Part shown: piece after piece, positions 12,030 to 23,880 of the stretch
Numbering within the stretch: the stretch's first letter is position 1
Layout: the number at the start of each line of letters is the position of its first letter
Source: Ophiura sarsii
Taxonomy: Eukaryota > Echinodermata > Ophiuroidea > Amphilepidida > Ophiuridae
Assembly (NCBI GenBank): GCA_035610835.1
Contig: CM069458.1
Location: 32,265,449-32,329,448 of the forward strand
DNA length: 64,000 nt
Direction: 5' to 3'
Translations under genes and position numbers: made by a program
Notes under the pieces: model-generated
What the model saw: only the letters and a program-made list of their open reading frames with translations
What the model was told of the DNA's origin: nothing
Database searches by the model: none

Positions 12030-12657
12030 CAATCGTCTTGTAGAATTAATCATTCCCGGTTTAATCTTAAAAGATTCAAACGCCAAACGATTCCCTTTTT
12101 GCATCATTGTTTACTGTAGCGCCTACACTACAACTCTCTTTGACATTGTTTATTAATGATTTGTTCATGCAGCTTATCGGCAACAATGACCAAATTCAGT
12201 GTGTATTTTGGGATTTCCAATTGAACGGTGGTCTAGGAGATTGGTCCAAAGAAGGGTGCTTCGACAGCAATATGGTGAATGGGCGTGTTATCTGTCATTG
12301 TGATCATCTCACAAATTTCGCTATATTAATGGTAAGATTACATCGTACATTAACACAAAACGAGGGTTTATAGCCACAAGGTCATATCTACAATGACTGC
12401 CATTGCACCTTAGCACCAAAAGTATACAACAGACGACAGCTGTAACATATAGTGACTTTTCACATCACTAATTATCTGAACAAAAAGACTATCAGCAATG
12501 ATAGCTGCTCCGAGTTGCATTTAGTTTATACCAATTGCTTATCATATAAACAATCCGATATATAACAACAGGCAGCTAATTACAGATAGGGCCTTGGGGC
12601 ACTAAGCCCTCGCAAAGAAAAGGGCAAAGGAGCGCCTATGACCTCAATATTGTTGTT
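12030..12657 (+). repeat. Inverted duplication around the GPS exon, left copy
   Basis: Collinear on the opposite strand with about 61,378-62,030: intron sequence before the exon, the exon, then about 325 bp of downstream intron ending near a shared CCTCAATATTGTTG. With the adjoining 50-bp minisatellite the duplicated block is at least about 1.1 kb. The two copies differ by scattered substitutions and small indels. Confidence 0.88.
12173..12331 (+). pseudogene. Orphan duplicate GPS exon of the aGPCR
   Basis: A 159-bp plus-strand copy of the GPS exon at 61,720-61,878. Length, phase (0/0), acceptor (TTCATGCAG ending at 12,172) and donor (GTAAGA at 12,332) are the same. The reading frame is open, the GPS cysteines and tryptophans are kept, and the HLT cleavage triplet is intact. 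Residue differences from the other copy are few (for example L/P at the first position, Q/L, D/Y, M/V). No TM1 or other seven-transmembrane exon follows on this strand within the window; a CR1/L2-like retrotransposon starts 540 bp downstream. It could be a decaying duplicate, an alternative exon of a gene extending outside this layout, or an assembly artefact. I call it an exon copy rather than a proven gene. Confidence 0.75.
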
Positions 12658-12871
12658 TTTGGAACCAACGAATGTGCACACATTGTTTCGGCCATTATAA
12701 TATCATATATCTGTTCACCAAAATTATTGAAATCTGCTATTTATTCTATTATTCGCATCAAAAATCTGAAATACATAATTTCTGGAAAGATCTATTTACC
12801 ATAAGCTAGACCTAATAGTAGATTCATTACTGAGATATTGACCGATCGGTTATTGATTTGGACTTATTCCA

Positions 12872-14798
12872 TTAACTTGCTGATAAGTTTTGCACCTTTT
12901 TCAGTGACAAGATTCGAATAATTCGCGACGGCTTTAATGACCATTCATGTGTGCTACCGGATATATCATTTGATGCAAATGACTCCAACCTCACTTCGTT
13001 TGAATGTGCTACGGAGGATGAAGTATTAAAACTATTGAATCGTTCACCAACCAAAAGCTGTAACCTTGATCCAGTGCCTACAAATTTACTGAAAGACTAC
13101 TCACATGTTATTCTCCCAGTAATTACTAAGATAATTAACCAATCTCTCTCCTCTGGAATTTTTCCATCAACTTTTAAGACTGCACTTATTCGCCCACTTT
13201 TAAAGAAACCTAGTCTCGACCATAAAATTCTGAAGAACTACCGCCAGGTATCAAATCTACCATTTCTGTCAAAACTTCTCGAGCGCATTGTACTTTCCAG
13301 AATTTTGCCTTATCTTCAGACAAACAACATTCTTGATCATCGCCAGTCTGCCTATCGTACCAACCATAGCATTGAGACTGCACTACTCAAAGTGGAAAAT
13401 GACATTCTATCAGCGATGGATCGGGGTAGACTTGTTGCTCTCGTTCTCCTTGATCTATCAGCTGCTTTTGACACTGTGGATCATTGTTTTTTAATCAAGC
13501 GTCTTCAGCAACTTGGATTAAACGGAACAGTGCTTCAATGGTTTGCATCTTATTTGTTGAATAGATCTCAATCTGTTCAAATTCATGATAAATGTTCTGC
13601 TCCATCTAATCTTCAATATGGTGTGCCTCAAGGTAGTGTGCTTGGACCGGTTTTGTTCTCTTTGTATCATCTCTCGGTGAAATTATGTGCAAATACAATC
13701 TTGACTATCATTCCTATGCCGACGACTCTCAAATTTATGTGTCTTTCAAGAAAGTTTTTTACTGAAATACGCGAGTGGATGACTGACAACTTTTTGAAAC
13801 TGAACGATGACAAAAGCGAATTAATTGTATTTGAATCTAAATGTCTACGTGACAAAGTAAATATACCCCATTTACGTATTGGGAATTCTTCTATTGTTCC
13901 AGCAAGTAAAGTTCGCAATTTAGGCGCTTATTTTGATATGGACATGACACTGAATCATCCTATTTCTGCGATTTGCAAATCATCTTCTTTTCATCTTCGT
14001 AACATAGGAATTATCAGAAAATACCTCAAAAATGATGCTACTGAACAACTCGTCCATGCATTTGTTACATCGCGCCTTGACATGGGAAATTCTCTGCTTT
14101 ATGGACTTCCGAATCTACAGATCAAGCGTCTCAGTCGCTTACAAAATATAGCTGCTAGAATTATCACACGCACCAAACGAACTAAACATATCACACCAGT
14201 TCTAAGAGATCTACATTGGCTTCCAATAAAGGACAGAATTATCTTCAAAATACTTATTTATGTTTATAGATCAACTATTAATATGTCACCATTGTATATC
14301 TCAAATCTTCTAACTCCATACAAGCAAGATAGACAATTGCGTTCGAACAGCAAAATACTTTTCACTGAACCGCGATTTGCAAAATCCTGTGGATCACGTT
14401 CTTTTTTATGTGCTGCACCTCGCTTATGGAATAAGCTTCCGGAGTCTGTAAAAACTGCCGAATCTGTGGATTCATTCAAAACATTGTTAAAGACTTTAAT
14501 TATGAAATCTGAGAGTGATTTCTTTGATTAATGTTTTTGTGAATTTTTATGTTCTTGATGTGTATGTTATTATTTGTGGCATTGTTCACATTGTGAGTGG
14601 GGATTGTCATTAGTTCAACCATGTCAACGCTACCATTTTTGTTGTTGTTGTGTTGAAGTGATGACGGTTTTCCTTCATTCAGAATTTTGTACTAATTTTG
14701 TTTTGCAATGTTGTGTCGATGCGCCTGGAGCAACAATTTTGTTGAATGTTGGCGCATTACAAGCTGCCATTATTATTATTATTATTATTATTAAATAG
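12872..14798 (+). mobile_element. CR1/L2-like non-LTR retrotransposon, 5'-truncated, with (ATT)n tail
   Basis: The element begins abruptly inside ORF2 near 12,872. It carries the reverse transcriptase and C-terminal region, then a 3' UTR ending GGCGCATTACAAGCTGCC and (ATT)n at 14,769-14,796. The microsatellite tail and 5' truncation fit target-primed reverse transcription. It sits just downstream of the orphan GPS exon, in the same orientation. No clear target-site duplication was found. Confidence 0.88.
12951..14531 (+). pseudogene. CR1/L2-like ORF2 reverse transcriptase, damaged
   Basis: Open frame of 526 residues. RT landmarks in order: a K-x-x-x-LDP-x-PT-x-LLK block near the start, NYRQVSNLPFLSKLLERIV (about residues 101-119), LLDLSAAFDTVDH (about 168-180, with a catalytic aspartate), YGVPQGSVLGPVLF (about 223-236), then the post-RT region with LGAYFDMDM, ARIITRTKRTKHITPVLRDL and LPIKDRI. 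The YADD catalytic box at 13,718-13,729 lies in a different frame: a shift near 13,667 and a second change with local deletion near 13,750 restore the original frame. The encoded polymerase is therefore inactive although the ORF looks long and open. Confidence 0.9.
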
Positions 14799-15274
14799 GT
14801 CTATAATCCAAGGTCGTACCATTCGGTAATAGGTCTATTTTGAGTTTTACGGCAGTAATTATGTTTTGAACCATTGGGTTAGATACCTATATATATGAAG
14901 AAAGACAATTATAGCATAATTCAGTTGACAACAATTTAATATACAGGGTGGTCAAAATGTAGAGTGGGAAAATTCTAAGAGTCGAAACCTCTAAAGTCTA
15001 TAACTAATTTTGGAGTTTATAACGGCATGATTGCTGTGCTGGAGTAGACTACATGTACATGTATACATTTTAGATCATTTATAACATCATGCTAGATACT
15101 ATCTTATTATATTATTCATGGTGTCAATAAAAATATAACTAAATGGCCAATTTTATATCTATGATCATTTTCTATATATTTGCATACATTTTGAAAAACA
15201 AAATTCTGTGGATTTTAAAAGTCCAAATGCACACTATCAGGAATAACAAGTACACCTGGCATCAAGTAGGTTTC
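14799..15274. other. No gene; mariner-like end
   Basis: At 14,944 TACAGGGTGGTCAAAATG resembles the outer end of mariner-type elements. No partner end was found nearby. Otherwise nothing recognised. Confidence 0.4.
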
Positions 15275-15872
15275 TTAACCCTAACCCCCCTGAGTGCTAA
15301 AAAATGCTAATCCAAAGTCCCTCTCCAAACGCATGCGCCGTCGGTTTTCGATGACGTAGTCAACCGAGCCTATATAATGAGTGCAGTATACTGCACGAAT
15401 GTGTAGCTGAGGGCCGTGGCTTAGTGTTAGGAAGGTGGGGCTCGAGAACGGAGGGTCCCCGGATCGAATCCCGGCAGGTTCCCGGAGATTTAGTTGGTGT
15501 TTTTTCCTCGAAAATTGTGATCCCGGTCAAAAATCCTAAACCGGGGTTAGGGTTATGGTAAAAAAAAAAAAGTTTTTTTTTCGTGTTCTATTAACCCTAA
15601 CCCCCCTGAGTGCTAAAAAATGCTAATCCAAAGTCCCTCTCCAAACGCATGCGCCGTCGGTTTTCGATGACGTAGTCAACCGAGCCTATATAATGAGTGC
15701 AGTATACTGCACGAATGTGTAGCTGAGGGCCGTGGCTTAGTGTTAGGAAGGTGGGGCTCGAGAACGGAGGGTCCCCGGATCGAATCCCGGCAGGTTCCCG
15801 GAGATTTAGTTGGTGTTTTTTCCTCGAAAATTGTGATCCCGGTCAAAAATCCTAAACCGGGGTTAGGGTTAA
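15275..15872 (+). mobile_element. Tandem dimer of a TTAA-bounded short element with tRNA-like core
   Basis: Two copies of a 282-bp unit, 15,275-15,556 and 15,591-15,872, are essentially identical and separated by a short A-rich/T-rich linker. The unit starts TTAACCCTAACCCC and the second ends with the exact inverse GGGGTTAGGGTTAA, which suggests a TTAA-duplicating (piggyBac-like) MITE with TIR CCCTAACCCC. A tRNA-like block lies inside (A-box-like GTGGCTTAGTGTTAGG at about 15,417, B-box-like GGATCGAATCC at about 15,470), so a tRNA-derived SINE is the alternative reading. Confidence 0.75.
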
Positions 15873-16505
15873 CATGTATACAAACTTACATGGTATCATC
15901 GCAACTTTTGCAATATATCAATTAGTCTTGATTTAATTAATTATTTTATTAATTATTAATTGTATTACTAAGAATACGATATAATAGTTGCATTCACATA
16001 TAGTTAGTTCAGAAACAACATTTAATCTGATATAATCTGAGAATAATATTACTTAAATTCGTTTTAACACACAGAAACCTGTTAAATGTACCTATCAAAA
16101 ATCAACTAATTAGCACTTAATTAAGCAATTAATCAATTAGATTTTTGGTGACAAATGATATATTATCAGATATGTGTGTTATTGATTGTAATACCTGTGC
16201 AGTTTGTGATGCCTATGAGTTATAGTTTTCAATATAATTTATAAGACTTTAAAGAAGACACTGTTTTGACCGTTTTGTGTTTAAACTCTATGGCAGCTCC
16301 CCACCTGCAACTCCCTACCTAGTCCACCCCTGACTATAAATGCGCATTTAACGGTCCAGCTCCTTTATTTGTTCTCGTAATGAACTAGGGATTTTTTTTA
16401 TTTAAAAGAGGACATAATTAGCAACAAAATGACACCCTACTTAATTCAATAGGTCAAGTACTTCAAATAAATTGATATATAATCACAATTATTTTGATAT
16501 AATTA
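15873..16505. other. No gene seen
   Basis: AT-rich non-coding sequence; no feature recognised. Confidence 0.5.
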
Positions 16506-18490
16506 TGTGACAAGTCCACCTTATTTTGATACACCAATTCACGACATATGACCAGATACATGTGATAGCCATGTGACAGACATGACACGGGTGCACATCA
16601 AAAGTGGATGTCATGAACCAAAAGGGTATACGTGGCAGTTTTGCATGGGAATGCCATGCTCCAAAAGAATATAAATAGGGGAGCCGAACCAGAGTTCGGC
16701 ATTCAGTCATTCTGACATACTAGAGCCAAGTCCTGAATCTGCAGCTGAACTACAAGGGGAATCATCGGATAGGAACATAGGCACACTGTGGAGTGCAAGT
16801 GACATTAGTCCGAGCCAGTAACCGGCGACTATTTCACGGGACAACTCCGGCTGGTATCCAGCAGTAACTTGTGCCTATGACTTATCCGGTGAGGCCTACA
16901 CTGCAAAAAGGTTGCTTAAATATTTACTCAACATTTTACACAACGTTGTTGAAGTATGCAACCGCTTAACAGTTACGTAAAATTTACCCAACACATGTTT
17001 TCACCAACAGTTGAACAATTCCAGTTACTCAGCAGTTGCACAATTTTAATTAGACAACAGTTGGGTATTATTAATTAACCATTTGTAGGGTATTTTGTGA
17101 CTGTTGCTTAATTTGTGAATTGTTTTCATTATATATTGAGCATTTTTGTATAGCAACTGTTGCTTAATTTATCAAATATAGCCATATGTTGGGTATTTTA
17201 TTTGTGTCAAGTTTTTATTATATATTGAGTATTTTTGGTATAGCAACACGCAGTAGGCAAAATAATGTGAATTCTGGGCGATGCAGCAGAGCTACATACA
17301 TCACTTCCTCCCGGTAGTGAACCGGTAACTTGTAATGGGAGTTCTAGGCGATGCAGCAGAGCTACATACACTATTCCCGTTCGGTAGTGAATCTGTAATT
17401 TATTTTAACATGTTATTAAACTATAGTCTTATACATAATATCTGACATCTCTTATCAATGGTGTTTTTACTGTGAACGTTTGCCAAACGTAGTCTTGCTA
17501 ACTGGGTATGAAGGTATAAATAGTCCATATTATATAATACATAAACATATTTATGTGATTCTTTTGGTGCAAAATAGATCACATGACATGAAGTATTCAG
17601 TATATGTCCATGTCGTGTATTTTTTGGCTATAAAAAGCGATTATTTAATATTCATCGCTAGTGACGTCGCTATACCACCGTTGAAATGATATTCATAAAC
17701 AAATATATGTCAAACAAGGATGGCAATTTTAAACTATTTGTCAGTGTATTCCGTTTTGGAAGCCAAGACAGAATAAATCTAATTGTGGTCCTGCGCTGCA
17801 AAAAGGTTGCTTAAATATTTACTCAACATTTTACACAACGTTGTTCAAGTATGCAACCGCTCAACTGTTAAGTAAAATTTGCCCAACACCTGTTTTCACC
17901 AACAGTTGAACAATTCTAGTTACTCAAAAGTAAGGCAATTATATTCACTCAACAGTTGTTTAAGTATGCAACAGCTCACGAAATTGGCTTTTTCGGACAA
18001 CAGTTGCCTAAAATTCACATGTGCGTAACTTGCATCAACTGTTGCGTGATTGTCCTCAATGCTCATGCAACAGTTGCCAAAGTGGAATATTTTTACGCAA
18101 CATGTTTTAGCAACAGAAATAGTTTCCACCAACATTTTAAAGACATTGTTTTCGACGAATTGCTCAACGCTGGGGATTTTTTACTTTATACAACGCCTCA
18201 CTTTCTACATATATTGAATGAATTTTAATCAACACGTCAACCAACGGATGATAAAAGTACTTTTAGCAACGTATTTTAAGCAACCTTTTTGCAGTGTATG
18301 TAGGCTTAGCTGTACAATTTAGTTATAAATTGTAACAGTATTTTGCATATTATTAATTGGCCCTTTCATCATAAATAAACTATATACTAACGAGAAAAGA
18401 TACGGATGCTACCAAGTGTGTTTATTACGAGTTTCTACAAGGGTACCTTCCCCTAGCCTGGCTCTCGCTAAGCTCGCGTTACAATACACA
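16506..18490 (+). mobile_element. Possible solo LTR split by TIR element copy B
   Basis: Begins TGTGACAAG and ends TTACAATACACA. A TATA box (TATAAATA, 16,670-16,677) is followed by a GC-rich leader with GAGCCGAACC...GGTTCGGC-like symmetry, and AATAAA lies at 18,374-18,379. Removing the nested element (16,899-18,296) leaves about 590 bp, reasonable for a Ty3/gypsy-type LTR. I find no matching 5-bp target duplication, no internal retroviral-type ORFs and no second LTR, so this remains tentative. Confidence 0.4.
16899..18296 (+). mobile_element. CACTGCAAAAA-TIR DNA element, copy B
   Basis: Flanked by TA on both sides (16,897-16,898 and 18,297-18,298). Ends are CACTGCAAAAAGGTTGCTTA and its inverse TAAGCAACCTTTTTGCAGTG. 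It contains the doubled GATGCAGCAGAGCTACATAC block and many CAACAGTTG-like motifs. A second copy of the 5' terminus begins internally at about 17,794, so the element is either a rearranged copy or two joined copies. No transposase ORF. Confidence 0.8.
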
Positions 18491-19212
18491 TACTTGAATC
18501 ATAATGCATGTACAATTATTCTTGATATTTCAATCATTGTAAGTTGTAGTATGTTATATTTTTATATTTGTCGTAACTGTTTATGAAATAAAACTGTGAT
18601 ATATAAATTGTAATAAACACTGCACAACGCCCTTTACCGTAGTAGTTCTTTTATGTATTTCTTTTATTTTGAGAAAAGGTAGGGAAATCGCAAAAATGTA
18701 TAATAGGTATGGACGAAATCCTGACTTTTTTTAATTCTAAGATTATGTTTTTCTTTATTTTTCCAAATTGTTATGTTTTTCTTTATTTTTCAAAATTGTT
18801 ATGTTTTATTTTATTTTAAGAAAAGGTATGGAAATCGTGATAGGTATGGGCCAAATCCTACCTTCTGTAAACAAATCTAGGCTGATATATGATCTATCCT
18901 AGCTTTTTTTTAAATCTCTAATCTTATGCATTTCTTTATTTTTGAGAAGGTATGAAAATGAATATACATACGCATGTTTACGTAGGCAAAAGTAGTTTCT
19001 AGTATTTTGTACCGAACTCGATACAGTAGAAATCGCAGCGACCACTATCAGTTTGTTGCGGGTGTTTTTATTGTTAGCTGGCTTTCACATTCATTGCAAT
19101 CATTTGAGCATGGGGAATTTAGCCTAAAAGGTAGAAGGTAGGACCTTAACAAAAAAAGATTCGTTTTTAAACGTCTCCTATATCTTGCCATAACAATGAG
19201 TTGAGCTGCAGG
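18491..19212. other. No gene seen
   Basis: T-rich non-coding sequence with short local duplications (GTTATGTTTTTCTTTATTTTT at about 18,745-18,800). Nothing else recognised. Confidence 0.5.
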
Positions 19213-19341
19213 CAGTGGCGTAACCAGAGGGGGGCATGGGTTGGGGGTGGGTGGGGGTGGGGGGCATTCCCCCTTCAGAAGGCTTGCCCCCCCCCCCCCC
19301 CCTGATGCCCCTCCAAATGAAATGACAAACTCTATGTATAC

Positions 19342-21793
19342 CTAGGGGAATATGGGGAAACTGGTCCATGGGGCAAGTGGTCCGAAATGAAGGATTTTTG
19401 TAATTGTATGGGCATACTGCTTTCTTTTGAACAGTACGACTTTTGTTGAAACTTGACATATATCCTTACCTTCTACAATCCAAAACATTTGGAACTTTAG
19501 GGTATTTACACATGTGATATTCTCCAGATCTTTGAAGCCACCTCCTTCACAGACAGTATGGGCGATATATGAAGATGGGTTTAGATCATGTTTAACATGT
19601 TTAATGTACTTTATATGATTGACAGATATGCAACAGTAAATATATAACTTGGGACATTGGTGGTTTGGTATCAATATTTATTTTTTATTTTGTTATTATT
19701 CTTTTTTCACAGTGTCCTCATATGTTCAATACAAAGTATAATATAGATCACATTTCTTCATAATATTATTAGTACAATACAGACGACAATGAGCATTAAA
19801 TACATATTATTAGTACACGGTCCTTTGCTGATGTATAAACTACTCTTTCCATAATGGTAAGAGGGAATTCCATTTTTTGTTAAAACTCGCAATGTTCCCG
19901 TTTTTATGGCGATATATTTTTCAAGTGAGAAGGACCGCTTTGCCTCCTCCCGGAACAAAGCGATAATTGGTAGCCCCTCTTTCATGTTGATTTATCCATT
20001 TCATTACATTTTCCCATAATTTTAATATGGTCGGGCATTCACAAAACAGGTGTAGTATGGTTTCTTCTGTTTCTTTACAAAAAATGCACAAATTTGAGTC
20101 TTTTCGCCCTATTCTTTCCAAAAAAGAGTTAACGCCTAAAATGCTATGAGTCAGACGAAATTGGAACCATCTTAATTTTGTATCCACGGTACATTTGAAT
20201 GGTATCAGAAAAATAACCGACCATTTTTTCAAACTGTAGGATATGTCTATTATACATTGTCTAACTTGCTTTCCCATTTATCTATACATTTTCGTTTGAC
20301 CTCTTTGGACGAGATTAAAGAATCATATAACCTTCTTGAACCTTTGATGTCGAGCGTTATAAATGCAAAGTTATACGGCTTGAAAGGACGTTGAGCCTGT
20401 TTGTTATTATTCTTTTTCCAAGAAATTTGTTCGAAAGTTATATTTCCTTTGGAATTTTGCGATCAATATTATCATTTAAAGAATGCTTCAACTTAAATCA
20501 TTATCAAGGGTATTCATTTGGTAGAGTTATTAGTTTATGAATTTGCAAATAACAAAGTACACCATTTCTTATTTTATCTAAAGACACTCGTCTACTTGTA
20601 GAACCCGAACGCCGTAATATTTGCGAATTCAAAGATACTGGCTACAGAAATCTGTGTAATGACTAAAAACAAAAATGCAGTTTTGCCTTTTTTCTGAAAT
20701 GTACTGAAGTTATTGACAAATGGTGGTATGTTTTAAAACATTTTGGCGTAACATTTATTACGTCACAGGCGTGTTTGAATAATGTTTCATCTTGACAAAG
20801 TGCTAAGTCATTTGTTGGGGCAAGTGGTCCGAAGGGGTATGGGGCAACTGGTCCGCCTGCAAAAAACTTAATCAAATTGTAAAATTCATTTTGAAAATTA
20901 GTTGTTAGTGTCAATAAAACATGACTCGGTATTGATATGTGAATAGAATATGAAATAATTCACATTCTTTCTAGTTCTTAGACATTTTGGGGCATTTTGG
21001 GTCTAATACCACTATTTCTGCTATTGAAGGATTATAATATGACATGAAATTGCTTTAGAATGGTTTTAAACCTCGGTATTATGAATTACATCTTTATTAT
21101 ATGTTGAATGGTGTCTGTAAAGGTATTTGCAATGACAAAATATCATGATTTATGTATTTTATCCACTGCTTTTGTGTATATTAACCGTTGGGTCATCATT
21201 GTCATATTGACTAACTTCCCCTGTAACATGAAAAACATCAAGTTGGTTTATTATAAGTACTAAATGATGATTATATGAAGTAAATAAAATCATTAAAGAA
21301 AGGGTATATATAGACAAATGTATGGGGCATCTAAATATCACAACCATGTAACCATTTAACTAGGTTCATACCGTTTTATCTAATAAATGTGCAGTCGAAA
21401 TGTCGCTTGCTTTGTACACCATTTTAGTATACTGCTTTTTACATGTTAACCACGAGACATGTATACTTTTTACATGTTAAATAATATGGAAATGTGTTTG
21501 TAAAGAAAATACTGCCTAGTTTCCGTGTTGTCATTCACTGATTTCTGTGTATTCTAACTGTTGGAACTTATAGGAACAGTTGCCCCAATGATGGAATAAC
21601 TGGTCCGTGCCAAATAAAGTTTTCAGTTAGTGGTAATTGGCCTTTTCTTTAGATATTTTTTAACATTGATTATATGTTATATGTAAACAGTTACATGGGT
21701 GATATTTTCATAGCATTGCCATAAATATTTACATGAGCTTTAATCTTTTATATCATGAAATATGCTTAACCGGACAAGTTGCCCCATCATCCC
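19342..21793. mobile_element. Nested DNA element flanked by TATGTATAC
   Basis: The nine bases TATGTATAC occur exactly at 19,333-19,341 and 21,794-21,802. Inside, the ends are imperfect inverted repeats of the form GGG...ATGGGG-AACT-GTCC. The same GGGGCAA(C/G)TGGTCC motif recurs internally at about 19,371, 20,816, 20,841 and 21,572. Length is about 2.45 kb. It contains a LINE fragment but no transposase. Confidence 0.6.
19758..20470 (-). pseudogene. Tx1/L1-like LINE ORF2 C-terminal fragment (zf-RVT)
   Basis: A minus-strand frame starting near 20,450 and broken at 20,280 carries NFAFITLDIKGSRRLYDSLI, then KLRWFQFRLTHSILGVNSFL and the cysteine/histidine cluster CIFCKETEETILHLFCECP followed by a tryptophan: the zinc-binding region after the reverse transcriptase in L1/Tx1-type elements. 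Stops and a frame change near 19,950 and 20,280 disrupt it. Only the last 200 or so residues of ORF2 remain. Confidence 0.75.
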
Positions 21794-21940
21794 TATGTAT
21801 ACTAAAAGAAATAGTCAGATATGCCCCCCCCCCCGATGACATGCCTGACCCCCAACATGCCCCCCCCCCCACCCCCCCCCCCACCCCCCCCCCCCCCCCC
21901 CCCACCCCAAAAAAATATTGAACACCCTAGTTACGCTACT

Positions 21941-22868
21941 TAACTGGCGCCAGGACATTTGTTAGAGATCCGAACGGAGATGTCAGAACATCTCCCCTCG
22001 GCATTTTCATGTTTAATAATTTATTTAAAGAAAACAAGCAATCGTTTATAGTCCGTAACAGACTTTAAATACATTGAAATAGGAACTCACACATCGTCAT
22101 TGATCCATGACTTCCATTCAGGTATGTATTTCTATTGCTTTGAACAAAATATAAACCGCATGATGTGCACAACAAGCGGAAGGTTTAAAGGTTTTGCGCA
22201 TTTGATAAATTATACTAATGGTGGTTTGAGGCTTTGAGCCAAAAAAGTAGCCCTCTTCTTTCTGAACGTTCTTTGGCTTTTTCCTTTTGATAATTGGCTT
22301 TTCTCGCGTGAGATACTGAGCGTTTGAATAACGGTAATCACTCCTTTGCAGGGTGTCCATACGTCAGGAGCTTAAGTGAGCGATATAGTCGCTCCTATTG
22401 CGACTGGATATTTCTGGAGTAGGATTTTGCTTTTCTCCGTTTTGGTAAGTTACTAATTGTAACGTCATAATGTAACGCAAACGTTGTTAACGCAACGTTG
22501 TATATGTTGCAGTTGTCTATAATTGATATTCCTTGCATATGTTGATGCTAGTCTACGCACACCATGCAGAAGTGGCAGACACGTACGTTATTAAATAACT
22601 TGGCATCTTTATGACTCCACCGACACTTGTTGCATGATATGAAGATGTTCTTGTTGTCGGAATATAATGTGATATGATTTATAAGGGCATTTTTTGATAG
22701 ATTGATTCCACTATTCCAAATATATCACTTACCTTGTACAGATCATTGTAATCCATTCGACAGTGATATTTTACCAGTGGCTTAATTTACATGTTGGAAT
22801 GGAATTAATGTTATATGAATGCGCTTATTGAACCCATGAGGTGAATTTTTGAGTGTTAGCGTTCTTAA
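21941..22868. other. No gene seen
   Basis: Non-coding; short ORFs show no domain or splice-supported structure. Confidence 0.5.
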
Positions 22869-23060
22869 CACTTTCCATGCGGGCTCTTAGTTTTACCATA
22901 TTATACAAAACAGATATTTCAGAAACCTTTCTCAACATTCAAAGTCTATCTCAACAATTAATGAATCAATACTAGGCATGTGTGTACTTATTTTAATGCA
23001 TTTTTCACGATGATTCCAAATATGGGGTTGAAATTTAATAATTGTAACATTAAAAATGAA
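22869..23060 (+). mobile_element. Partial CTTTCCACGCGG-family MITE
   Basis: Starts after TTAA with CACTTTCCATGCGGG and follows the 3,131-3,368 copy through GTCTATCT-AA-AATTA-TGAA and AATACTAGGCA. The right terminus is not recognisable. Confidence 0.6.
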
Positions 23061-23880
23061 ATGCCACAACTCCATTTGAGGGATGCAGTGTGAGTTAGAG
23101 CAATGGGGATCAACCGTGGCACACCCTATAACAGCTATCTACATATTGCAAACCAAATCAATGAAAAATAGAATATAGTAAAATAACAGATTGTCTTTTA
23201 GGTTTGCCCAATGAAGAATTTTAGCAAAACAATAAATTACACATTTGTCTAAGGACGTATGTCGGCTTCATGAGAAATACGTGTTAATCAGAATATCACA
23301 CATGATTTTTGTGTGCATTACAGGTGACGATTTCAAAGCCTTTTGATTTCAAATAATGCGCAAATGGTTCGATATTTGGCTCTCTTTGAATGGTACACTA
23401 GACATAGCTGCTACGTGCATGTGTGTGTGATGAGAATGATATGAATTGGAGCAGTGTTGTATATATTATTGCATAAGGCAGCTCAATTCATATTATAGAT
23501 GAGGTTCGGAGGTTGGAATGAAATGGGATCCTTCGACAACTAACAAATATACGCCAGAAGACAGTACATCTTATTTTTGGCTCATCACCCCTGCCCATCC
23601 AAGCACCAAAGATCGCTCTTCGATGAATTCACTATATATAGAAGCTATAATTGTATTGAATAATGTTCAACCGTCTTTGGTTCAACTTACTTGGTCTCTG
23701 TGAACTCACATCCAGTACACACCCAGGTTTCTGGATCCACAGTGTTTTAACATGAATGTATATGTCTTCTGAAGCGAAACAAACTATAAAAAGTGTATTT
23801 TGATTAAAGTGTCCCATACTTCTTTATGTCATGAGCGGGCAGAATGTTTTTCACTTAAATTAAAACAAAAATCAAAACAT
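23061..23880. other. No gene seen
   Basis: Non-coding AT-rich sequence without recognisable repeats or domains. Confidence 0.5.

Larger units (their letters stand above)
19213..21940. mobile_element. hAT-like outer element (degenerate) containing a nested element
   Basis: The left end CAGTGGCGTAACCAGAGGGG and the right end CCCTAGTTACGCTACT are an imperfect inverted repeat of the kind used by hAT elements (CAGTGGCGTA-). Just inside are low-complexity G/C tracts (19,225-19,305 and 21,823-21,906). No matching 8-bp target duplication, no transposase; the interior is largely the nested element at 19,342-21,793. Confidence 0.45.

Noticed and set aside
15275..15872. Internal telomere tract
   Set aside because: Only one to two TTAGGG-like units occur at each unit end, arranged as inverted termini rather than a head-to-tail telomeric array.
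12332..16500. Second complete adhesion GPCR on the plus strand
   Set aside because: I looked for TM1-TM7 signatures downstream of the orphan GPS exon and found none before the window's other repeats.
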